A DNA stretch of 11,450 nucleotides, from assembly GCA_035534235.1 (NCBI GenBank), contig DATLSH010000075.1, positions 1-11,450 on the forward strand, in the 5' to 3' direction. Position 1 is the stretch's first letter. Every line of letters starts with the position of its first letter. Both the position numbers and the translations under genes were made by a program. This document shows positions 1-5,911 of this stretch, piece by piece. This DNA comes from Bog-473 sp035534235 (lineage in GTDB: Bacteria; Actinomycetota; Acidimicrobiia; Acidimicrobiales; RAAP-2). The notes beneath the pieces were generated by a model. The model ran no database searches, was not told the origin of the DNA, and saw only the letters and a program-made list of their open reading frames with translations.

Positions 1-356
1 ACCGGCTGAAGGCTCATGCCAGCATGCTCTCGGGTGGTGAGCAGCAACGCCTCTGCATCGCCCGATCGCTCGCCGTCGAGCCCCGAGTCCTCCTGATGGA
101 CGAGCCCACATCATCGCTCGACCCGCAGGCGACCAAGCGGATTGAAGAGCTCGTCACCGAGCTCAAGACCAGGGTCAGCGTCATCATCGTGACCCACAAC
201 ATGCAGCAGGCCGTGCGCGTTTCGGACTACTGCGCCTTCCTCCTCATGGGCGATGACCGGGCCGGCCAGCTCATTGAGGCTGCCCCCACCACCAAGCTCT
301 TCGAGCACCCCGACGACGAGCGAACCCTTGACTACATAAGCGGCCGGTTCGGCTGA
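1..356 (+). CDS. pstB: Phosphate ABC transporter ATP-binding protein PstB (3' part only)
   Basis: This is the ATPase subunit of the high-affinity phosphate importer PstSCAB, acting on the cytoplasmic side of the membrane. The reading frame is open from base 3, so the gene begins before the window; about 117 C-terminal residues are visible and the Walker A motif is missing. The ABC signature LSGGEQQR is followed by the Walker B and D-loop segment LLMDEPTSSLD and the H-loop segment IIVTHNM. The THNMQQAVRVSD stretch and the C-terminal DYISGRFG are characteristic of PstB rather than other ABC ATPases. The TGA stop is at 354-356. PstB is often followed by phoU, but here the next gene is an acyl-CoA dehydrogenase after a 108-nt gap, so this is probably the end of the pst operon. 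Confidence 0.93.
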   Translation, partial: RLKAHASMLSGGEQQRLCIARSLAVEPRVLLMDEPTSSLDPQATKRIEELVTELKTRVSVIIVTHNMQQAVRVSDYCAFLLMGDDRAGQLIEAAPTTKLFEHPDDERTLDYISGRFG

Positions 357-365
357 ACCTCAAGG

Positions 366-382
366 GGTGCCCGGTCGGCACC
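366..382 (+). terminator. Possible weak hairpin after pstB
   Basis: A 6-bp perfect stem (GGTGCC, 366-371, with GGCACC, 377-382) encloses a 5-nt loop and begins 10 nt after the pstB stop. No T-tract follows, so it is not a canonical intrinsic terminator. It may contribute to termination or 3'-end stability. Confidence 0.3.
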
Positions 383-422
383 AACGGCACCTGGGCCGCG
401 CACCGGATCGCCGGCACCTGAT

Positions 423-440
423 CCGACCCGGTAGGGTCGG
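423..440 (+). other. GC-rich hairpin in the pstB to acyl-CoA dehydrogenase gap
   Basis: CCGACCC (423-429) and GGGTCGG (434-440) form a perfect 7-bp stem with the tetraloop GGTA. The hairpin ends 12 nt before the ribosome binding site of the acyl-CoA dehydrogenase. It could be a second termination stem, a leader structure or a protein-binding palindrome. No T-tract follows. Confidence 0.35.
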
Positions 441-451
441 CCGGAATCCCC

Positions 452-457
452 GGGGAG
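452..457 (+). promoter_or_regulatory. Shine-Dalgarno that fixes the acyl-CoA dehydrogenase start
   Basis: GGGAGG (452-457) lies 7 nt before ATG 465. The in-frame TTG at 459 is only 1 nt from it, so ATG 465 is the better start. Confidence 0.7.
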
Positions 458-464
458 GTTGGAA

Positions 465-1688
465 ATGTTCGAGTGGTCAGAGGAACAGCTGGCGATCCGC
501 GACGCGGTGCGGCGCTTCGTGGAGGCGGAGATCAAGCCCAACGTCGACGAGCTCGAGCACGGCGACACCCCGCCCTATGAGGTGATCCGCAAGCTGTATG
601 CGACCTTCGGCCTGGACGCCCTGGCCCGCGACGGCTTCAAGCGGCAGCTGGAGCGCAAACGATCGGGCGGGACCGCTCCCGCCAGCCGGGAGGGCGGAGG
701 GGACGCCGCCCTGACGCTGATCCCCATCATTGAGCTGTGCCACTACTGCCCCGGCATCGTCACCGCCCTCGGGGTCAGCACCGGCCTGGCCGGCGGCACC
801 ATCATGAAGGGTGGCACCCCCGAGCAGATGGAGCGCTGGGGTCTCGACTTGCTGACCCTGGACAAGATCGGCGCCTGGGCCATCACCGAGCCGGACTCGG
901 GCTCCGACGCGCTGGGCGGCATGAAGTCGACGGCCCGGCGTGACGGCGACGAGTACATCCTCAACGGGAACAAGACGTTCATCACCAACGGCCCCTACGC
1001 CGACACCATCGTGTTCTACGCCAAGCTCGATGACGGCAGCGACAGCCCGCTGCGCCAACGGCCGGTCCTCACCTTCATCCTCGACTCGGGGATGCCCGGT
1101 CTGGAGCAGTCCAAGCCCTTCCGCAAGATGGGCCTGCATTCCTCCCCCACCGGCGAGCTGTTCCTGACCGACGTCCGCGCCGGCCGGGACCGGCTCCTCG
1201 GGGAGACCGAAGGGCGTCCGGGCGGGAGCGAGGGGCGCGACAGCGCCAAGGGGAACTTCGTCACCGAGCGGGCCGGGGTGGCCGCCATGTCGCTCGGCCT
1301 GATTGAGGAGTGCCTCAAGCTCTCGGTCGCCTATGCCAAGGACCGGCTGCTCTGGGAGCGCCCGATCGCCGAGTTCCAGCTCATCCAGCTGAAGCTAGCC
1401 CGCATGGAGATCGCCCGCCTCAACGTGGAGAACCTCGTCTTCCGCCACATTGAGATGACGTCGAAGGGCAAGAACCTCACCCTGGCCGAGGCGTCGGCCA
1501 TGAAGCTCTACTCCGCCCAGGCGGCGTCCGAGGTGGCCATGGAGGCCGTCCAGCTCTTCGGCGGAAATGGTTACATGTCCGAATTCCGGGTGGAGCAGCT
1601 GGCCCGCGACGCCAAGGTCTTCCAGATCTACGCCGGGACCGACGAGATACAGGTCACCCACATCGCCCGCGATCTCCTCGGGCGCTGA
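465..1688 (+). CDS. Acyl-CoA dehydrogenase (FAD-dependent)
   Basis: This 407-residue protein is full length for a soluble acyl-CoA dehydrogenase, which introduces the alpha-beta double bond into an acyl-CoA and passes electrons from FAD to electron-transfer flavoprotein. Family signature 1 is AITEPDSGSDALG (about 139-151). The C-terminal block QLFGGNGYMSEFR (363-375) resembles signature 2, with Gln where Arg or Lys is usual. The residue aligned with the catalytic Glu of medium-chain enzymes (IYEGT) is Ala390 in IYAGTDEIQ. Glu268 in VTERAG falls at the helix-G position used as base by isovaleryl-CoA and long-chain enzymes, so I infer it is the catalytic base. Two Gly/Ser/charged loops (about 64-80 and 247-263) look like insertions. 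The stop is 3 nt before the next start, so translational coupling is likely. Substrate is not determinable; the FadE-like label is only generic. Confidence 0.93.
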   Translation: MFEWSEEQLAIRDAVRRFVEAEIKPNVDELEHGDTPPYEVIRKLYATFGLDALARDGFKRQLERKRSGGTAPASREGGGDAALTLIPIIELCHYCPGIVTALGVSTGLAGGTIMKGGTPEQMERWGLDLLTLDKIGAWAITEPDSGSDALGGMKSTARRDGDEYILNGNKTFITNGPYADTIVFYAKLDDGSDSPLRQRPVLTFILDSGMPGLEQSKPFRKMGLHSSPTGELFLTDVRAGRDRLLGETEGRPGGSEGRDSAKGNFVTERAGVAAMSLGLIEECLKLSVAYAKDRLLWERPIAEFQLIQLKLARMEIARLNVENLVFRHIEMTSKGKNLTLAEASAMKLYSAQAASEVAMEAVQLFGGNGYMSEFRVEQLARDAKVFQIYAGTDEIQVTHIARDLLGR

Positions 1689-1691
1689 GCG

Positions 1692-2870
1692 GTGGCTGAC
1701 CTCTTCGGGACGGATCCCGTTGAGGCCGTCTTCGACGAGATGGTCGAGACACGGCGCGCGGTGCACCGCCGGCCCGAGCTGGCCTTCGCCGAGCATCGCA
1801 CCACCGCGCTGATCCGGGACCACATGGCCGCGCTCGGCCTCCCCGAGGTCAGGCGCGTCACCGAGACCGGGGGCATCTTCGCCCTTCAGGGTGGCCGCCC
1901 GGGTCGCACCGTGGTCATCCGGGCGGACATCGACGCCCTGCCCATTGCCGAGGACAGTTCCCGGGAGGTCCATTCCGAGTTCGACGGGGTCATGCACGCC
2001 TGCGGCCACGATGTCCATACCGCCTCCCTGCTCGGGGTGGCCAGCGTGCTTCATTCACGCCGGGAGGACCTGCCCGGCCGCTACATCTTCCTCTTCCAAC
2101 CCGGTGAGGAGGCGCTGTGCGGGGCCAAGAGGATGGTCGAAGCCGGTGCGCTCGAGGTCATGTCCGGGGCCCGGTTGATCGGCTTCCATGTGACTTCTCA
2201 CCTCCCCACCGGCCTGGTGGCCCTGCGCGGCGGCGTCGCCATGTCCGAGGCCCACTCACTGCAGATCACCTTGCGCGGGCCCGGCGGCCACGGCGCCACC
2301 CCGACCGGCAAGGGTGATGTCATCCGGGCCACCGCCGACCTGGTGGCCCGCCTGGACGAGGTGGCCGAAGGGCTCACCTATGAGGGAGCCAGTTGCGTGT
2401 GCGGCGCCGGGATGCTCTCCGCCGGCACCGCCGTCAACGTCGTGCCCACGACGTCCACGGTGGCGGGCACGCTGCGCACCTTCACCGGTGCGCAGCGCGA
2501 AGAGGCCCTGGCCCGGCTACGCGCCCTGTGCGCTGCCGTCGGGGACTCGCACGGGGTCGATATCGACCTGCACCTGCCCGAGCAGACGCCGGCCGTGGTC
2601 AACGACGCGCACGTCACCGACCTGGTGGAGGGCCAGGCTCAGTCGATGGTGGGAGCGGAGCACGTCCTGCGCATTCCCCCCATGGCTCCGAGCGACGACG
2701 TGAGCGAGTTCCTCAACCGTCTCCCTGGCTGCTACTTCTTCGTCGGGGGAGGCAGCCCGGACGGGTCGAGTGGCATGCACCACAGCCCCACCTTCTTCGT
2801 GGAGGACGGGTCCCTGCGGGTGGGGGCCGGGTTGCTCGTGCGCAGCGCGGTGGCGCTGGCCGCCCCGTGA
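1692..2870 (+). CDS. M20-family amidohydrolase (IAA-amino acid hydrolase/hippurate hydrolase-like)
   Basis: This 392-residue cytosolic metallohydrolase probably cleaves an N-acyl amino acid or similar amide. It starts at GTG 1692, 3 nt after the previous stop. Family motifs appear in order: HRRPEL (25-30), RADIDALP (77-84), HACGHDVHTA (102-111), QPGEE (136-140), GFHVTSHLPTG (164-174), GPGGHGATP (196-204) and MHHSP (362-366). The expected dinuclear metal ligands are all present: Cys104, His106, Glu139/140, His166 and His364. Cys104 indicates the M20D amidohydrolase group rather than succinyl-diaminopimelate desuccinylase. There is no signal peptide. Its position between an acyl-CoA dehydrogenase and an SDR suggests that it releases a carboxylic acid that is then oxidised, but that is inference and the substrate is unknown. 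Confidence 0.92.
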   Translation: MADLFGTDPVEAVFDEMVETRRAVHRRPELAFAEHRTTALIRDHMAALGLPEVRRVTETGGIFALQGGRPGRTVVIRADIDALPIAEDSSREVHSEFDGVMHACGHDVHTASLLGVASVLHSRREDLPGRYIFLFQPGEEALCGAKRMVEAGALEVMSGARLIGFHVTSHLPTGLVALRGGVAMSEAHSLQITLRGPGGHGATPTGKGDVIRATADLVARLDEVAEGLTYEGASCVCGAGMLSAGTAVNVVPTTSTVAGTLRTFTGAQREEALARLRALCAAVGDSHGVDIDLHLPEQTPAVVNDAHVTDLVEGQAQSMVGAEHVLRIPPMAPSDDVSEFLNRLPGCYFFVGGGSPDGSSGMHHSPTFFVEDGSLRVGAGLLVRSAVALAAP

Positions 2871-2892
2871 CCACCCGGGCCAGAATGCATCC

Positions 2893-3666
2893 ATGAACAC
2901 CCAGGACCTGTTCTCCATCGCCGGCAAGACTGCCCTGGTCACCGGGGGCACCCGCGGCATCGGCAGGATGATCGCCGGAGGGTTCGTCGCCGCCGGGGCC
3001 ACGGTCTACATCTCCTCGCGCAAGGCGGACGCCTGCTCCGAGGTGGCGTCCGAGCTCTCCCAGGCGGGCACCTGCATCGGGATCCCGGCCGATCTCTCCA
3101 GCGAGGCCGGATGCCGGAGCCTGGCCGCCGCCATGGCCGCGCAAGTCGACCGGTTGGACATCCTGGTCAACAACGCCGGGGCCACCTGGGGCACGCCGCT
3201 GGCCGACTTCGACGAGGCGGCGTTCGAGAAGGTGCTCGCCCTTAACGTCAAGGGCGTCTTCCATCTGACCAAGTTCCTGCTGCCGCTGCTCGAAGCGGCC
3301 GGCACCCAGGAGGAGCCGGCCCGCGTCATCAATATCGGCTCCATTGACGGGATCACGGTGCCCGTGCTGGAGACCTACTCGTACTCGGCCTCCAAGGCGG
3401 CTGTGCACCAGCTGACACGGCACCTGGCCAAGCGCCTGGCCCCTGCCATCACCGTCAATGCCCTCGCGCCGGGGCCCTTCCCCTCCAAAATGATGGCCGC
3501 CACGCTGGACGCATTCGGCGAGCAGATCGCCGCCAGCGCGCCGCTCAAGCGCATCGGCCGTCCCGATGACATGGCGGGCTCCGCTATTTTCCTGGCCTCC
3601 CGGGCGGGGGCCTATGTCACCGGTGCCGTCATCCCTGTGGACGGCGGCATCGCCACCACACGCTGA
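2893..3666 (+). CDS. Short-chain dehydrogenase/reductase (RhlG/3-oxoacyl reductase-like)
   Basis: This is a classical NAD(P)-dependent SDR of 257 residues. The cofactor-binding motif TGGTRGIG is at 18-25 and NNAG at 93-96. The catalytic tetrad is Asn118, Ser150 (in NIGSID), Tyr164 and Lys168 (YSASK). The Arg after TGGT and the SSRK segment at the end of beta-2 favour NADP(H). The NIGSIDG, APGPFPSKM and AGAYVTGAVIPVDGG stretches resemble the RhlG-like branch of 3-oxoacyl reductases. The frame is open further upstream, but ATG 2893 is chosen because family similarity begins at LFSIAGKTALVTGG. No clear Shine-Dalgarno precedes it. It lies 22 nt after the amidohydrolase stop and probably belongs to the same transcript. 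The substrate is likely a hydroxyacyl/ketoacyl or secondary alcohol, not determinable further. Confidence 0.93.
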   Translation: MNTQDLFSIAGKTALVTGGTRGIGRMIAGGFVAAGATVYISSRKADACSEVASELSQAGTCIGIPADLSSEAGCRSLAAAMAAQVDRLDILVNNAGATWGTPLADFDEAAFEKVLALNVKGVFHLTKFLLPLLEAAGTQEEPARVINIGSIDGITVPVLETYSYSASKAAVHQLTRHLAKRLAPAITVNALAPGPFPSKMMAATLDAFGEQIAASAPLKRIGRPDDMAGSAIFLASRAGAYVTGAVIPVDGGIATTR

Positions 3667-3690
3667 TCAACGTCCGGGAGGGGGCTCACC

Positions 3691-4401
3691 ATGCTGCTGC
3701 TGCACGAGGTGCACCGGGTGGCCGGGGCGCACGAGGAAGCATTCGACCGGGCCTGGCGCGAAGAGTTCCTTCCCGCGCTCGGCCGGGGCGACGACGCCCG
3801 CCTGCTGTGGTACCTACGGCTGGCCCACGGGAGCGGTGCCGCCTATACCGTGGTCACCATCACGGGCTGTCGGGACGCCCTGGCCTGGTCGGCCTTGGCC
3901 GAGCGGGTGCGCCAGGGTGACCTGGCGGACTGGTCGTCCCGGGTCGATGCCATGCGGCACCGGTGCGAAGCCAAGATCCTCACGCCGGTGCGGTGGTCCC
4001 CCCGGCAGGAGATCGATCTGGTCAGCGTGCCGACCAGCGGTGAGGAGCACGAGCTCACCCTGTTCATGGAGGACACAGCCTGGCCCTTCCCCGGGGCCCT
4101 GAGTGCCTACCTGGACCAGGCCGGGACGCTCTACGACCGCACGTTGGCCCAGTCGAAGGATGGCGGCCGCAGCATCATTGAGCTCGAGGCGGCCTACCAG
4201 CCGGTCTACGGCTCCCACAAGACGACCGAGGTCATCCTGTGGCAACGGGTGGTGAACCACAAGGCGCTGCTCTACCTGCTGGCCAACGAACTGCCCCCCT
4301 CGGCCACCGCCCCCGGCACCTGGATGCACGACGCCCTCGCCGTGCGTGACCAGTGGGAGAGCCGGATCCTGCGCAGCGCCAGCTGGTCCCCGCTCTACTG
4401 A
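3691..4401 (+). CDS. Internally duplicated NIPSNAP/Dabb-like protein of unknown function
   Basis: This 236-residue soluble protein has no signal peptide or membrane segment. The start is well supported by the purine-rich GGGAGGGGG (3676-3684), 6 nt before the ATG. The opening LLLHEVHRVAGAHEEAF and the strand/helix spacing resemble NIPSNAP/Dabb-type dimeric alpha-beta barrel proteins, which are often encoded next to catabolic oxidoreductases. The two halves (about 1-104 and 119-234) repeat the same plan: strand, helix, a YTVVTI or EVILWQ strand, a Trp-containing helix, then CEAKILTPVRWSP in the first half and WESRILRSASWSP in the second. I infer an ancient tandem duplication giving a pseudo-dimer within one chain. 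Operon position makes a role in the same pathway likely. The stop overlaps the convergent gene by 7 nt. No catalytic residues can be assigned. Confidence 0.75.
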   Translation: MLLLHEVHRVAGAHEEAFDRAWREEFLPALGRGDDARLLWYLRLAHGSGAAYTVVTITGCRDALAWSALAERVRQGDLADWSSRVDAMRHRCEAKILTPVRWSPRQEIDLVSVPTSGEEHELTLFMEDTAWPFPGALSAYLDQAGTLYDRTLAQSKDGGRSIIELEAAYQPVYGSHKTTEVILWQRVVNHKALLYLLANELPPSATAPGTWMHDALAVRDQWESRILRSASWSPLY

Positions 4402-5315
4402 GGGGCGCGCCGCGGCGCCAGGTCGTGGGGACCCTGGGCGGGATAGCCAGCGGCCTGGCGGATGGCCTCGCCCCACGGTGCCAGCAGGTCGACCAGCTCA
4501 CCGACGGCGCGACCGAGCGCATGCACCATCACCTCACACTGCCGGTCGGTGGCCGCTTCAATCGACTCGCGCAAGGCCCGACCGGCTTCGGTCATCGACC
4601 CGTCGGCCACCAGGCCACGGGCGACCAGCCGGCTCTCGGCGTCGTCGAGCTGCCGGTCGGACCAGGCCCGCGTGCGCACGTAGCTGCGGAGAGGCAGGCC
4701 CCAGTAGAGCTCGGTGAGCAGGCCCACCTCGGTGGCGTCGAGACCGGCCGCCACCCACGCCGCCGTGTGCGCGTCCCCCCGGTACTCGCGCAGGGCGTCG
4801 GCCAGGCGCCACATGTCGCCCATGGAGTCACCCGGCAGGCCCAGGCTCAGCAGCCCGGCGAAGAGGGGCCGCCCTTCGGGTCTCAACCGGGCCACTGCCT
4901 GGCCGAGGAGCTCGGTGACCCGCGCCAAACCCTCCGGCTCGGCACCGAGGATGCGTACCAGCTGTGCCGTGGCACCACGGGTACGGGCGCCACAGATGGT
5001 GACGGCATCGGTCTTGCTCCAGCCCAGGGTCACCGAGGGCACCACGGCGTCCGGGTTGAAAACGGCGAAGGCGGCCGCCACGACGTGTCCGGGGACCTGC
5101 CCCATGACCGAGCCCCGGCTGGTGAAGTAGGCCGGACCATCGGGGAGTTGCACGCCGTTGCCCAACGTCCCGGGACTAGGCGAAAAGCCGAGCTTTTCGT
5201 ATTCGGCATGGCACTCGGGCGAGAAGTAGACCTGGCCGGCCACGGGCTCCAGCGCCATGGCCAGCTTCCTCGTCCACGGCCCGGGACCGTCCTCGCTCAC
5301 CGGGTCAGTGGCCAT
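4395..5315 (-). CDS. SCO6745-family protein (helix-turn-helix-like, function unknown)
   Basis: The 306-residue product matches the pattern of actinobacterial SCO6745-family proteins. It begins with LAMALEPVAGQVYFSPE (18-34), continues with HVVAAAFAVFNP (77-88), RPLFAGLLSLGLP (149-161) and LADALREYRGDAHTAAW (171-187), and ends in a winged-helix-like part: AWSDRQLDDAESRLVARGLV then MTEAGRALRESIE (about 217-253). The C-terminal region looks like a MarR-type DNA-binding fold, although these proteins have no established function. ATG 5315 is preceded by a modest TGGAG Shine-Dalgarno. It is convergent with the duplicated barrel gene, overlapping by 7 nt, and divergent from the PH-domain genes across 116 nt. 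Gly/Pro/Arg-rich residues at the C-terminus (about 293-306) appear disordered. No ligand or regulon can be inferred. Confidence 0.8.
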   Translation of the reverse strand: MATDPVSEDGPGPWTRKLAMALEPVAGQVYFSPECHAEYEKLGFSPSPGTLGNGVQLPDGPAYFTSRGSVMGQVPGHVVAAAFAVFNPDAVVPSVTLGWSKTDAVTICGARTRGATAQLVRILGAEPEGLARVTELLGQAVARLRPEGRPLFAGLLSLGLPGDSMGDMWRLADALREYRGDAHTAAWVAAGLDATEVGLLTELYWGLPLRSYVRTRAWSDRQLDDAESRLVARGLVADGSMTEAGRALRESIEAATDRQCEVMVHALGRAVGELVDLLAPWGEAIRQAAGYPAQGPHDLAPRRAPQ

Positions 5316-5351
5316 GTCGACTCCATTGTGGCATCCCGTAGAGCCGCGGTT

Positions 5352-5368
5352 CCCTGATCTCCCTGATC
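5352..5368. repeat. Tandem CCCTGATC direct repeat in the divergent intergenic region
   Basis: CCCTGATC occurs at 5352-5359 and 5361-5368, a 9-bp period, and the second copy runs into the palindrome CTGATCAG (5363-5370). It lies midway between the divergent SCO6745-like and PH-domain genes, so it could be an operator for either. The repeat is short and may be chance. Confidence 0.3.
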
Positions 5369-5418
5369 AGCCACACCATCCCGAACGGCCCTGCCCATCG
5401 ACCGCCGCGCTTCCGCCG

Positions 5419-5424
5419 TAGCGT
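5419..5424 (+). promoter_or_regulatory. Possible -10 box for a leaderless PH-domain transcript
   Basis: TAGCGT fits the actinobacterial TANNNT -10 consensus and ends 7 nt before ATG 5432. No Shine-Dalgarno precedes that ATG. This spacing would place the transcription start at or beside the A of the start codon. No good -35 was seen. Confidence 0.4.
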
Positions 5425-5431
5425 CTCGCCC

Positions 5432-5911
5432 ATGACGCAGAGTGAAGGACCCACCTGGTTCCATCCGTCGCCCGGGCTGTGGATCATGCGCCGGGCCGAG
5501 CTGGTGACCGTCACCCTTTTGGTGGCGGCGCTCTCGGGGCTGATCTTCTACCCCGCCCTCGGTGCCGTCGCCGGCACCACCGCCGTGGTTGTCGTGGGGG
5601 CCGCCGGGGCCGCGTCGGCGTGGTTCGTCCGCCGGCGCTTCCTGGCCTGGCGGTACCAGGAACGCCATGAGGACCTGATCGTGGCCCGTGGCGTCATGGT
5701 GCGACGGCTTTCGGTCGTCCCTTACGGACGCATGCAATTCGTCGAGGTCACGGCCGGCCCGATTGAGCGCGCCTTCAAGCTGTCGACCGTCCAGCTCCAT
5801 ACGGCCGCCGCCGCCAGCGACGCCCGCATACCCGGGCTGGAGCAGGGCGAAGCGGCCCGGCTGCGGGACAGGCTCACCGAGCTGGGCGAGTCCATGGCGC
5901 CCGGCATGTGA
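5432..5911 (+). CDS. Membrane protein with one bacterial PH domain (YdbS-like, bPH2/DUF304)
   Basis: The 159-residue product has two adjacent hydrophobic segments (about 23-41 and 43-66), then a positively charged RRRFLAWRYQ and a single bacterial PH-like domain (about 70-152). Characteristic bPH2 features are LIVARGVMVRRLSVVPYGRM followed by VEVTAGPIERAFKLSTVQLHT. These proteins sit in the cytoplasmic membrane with the PH domain inside. The family is paired with a larger YdbT-like protein in many Gram-positive bacteria, and its biochemical role is not established. The C-terminus ends ...GLEQGEAARLRDRLTELGE, a common terminal helix. There is no recognisable ribosome binding site. The stop overlaps the next gene's GTG by 4 nt (GTGA, 5908-5911), so the two are translated together. 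Confidence 0.87.
   Translation: MTQSEGPTWFHPSPGLWIMRRAELVTVTLLVAALSGLIFYPALGAVAGTTAVVVVGAAGAASAWFVRRRFLAWRYQERHEDLIVARGVMVRRLSVVPYGRMQFVEVTAGPIERAFKLSTVQLHTAAAASDARIPGLEQGEAARLRDRLTELGESMAPGM

Noticed and set aside
477..1139. A 220-codon minus-strand frame inside the acyl-CoA dehydrogenase
   Set aside because: It is a shadow of the dehydrogenase, without a ribosome site or motifs.
2770..2892. Upstream extension of the SDR frame
   Set aside because: It lies inside the end of the amidohydrolase, is Trp/Cys/Arg-rich, and precedes the natural SDR N-terminus at ATG 2893.
4353..5357. A 334-codon plus-strand frame opposite the SCO6745-like gene
   Set aside because: The translation is compositionally biased and shows no family features; the opposite strand matches a known family along its length.
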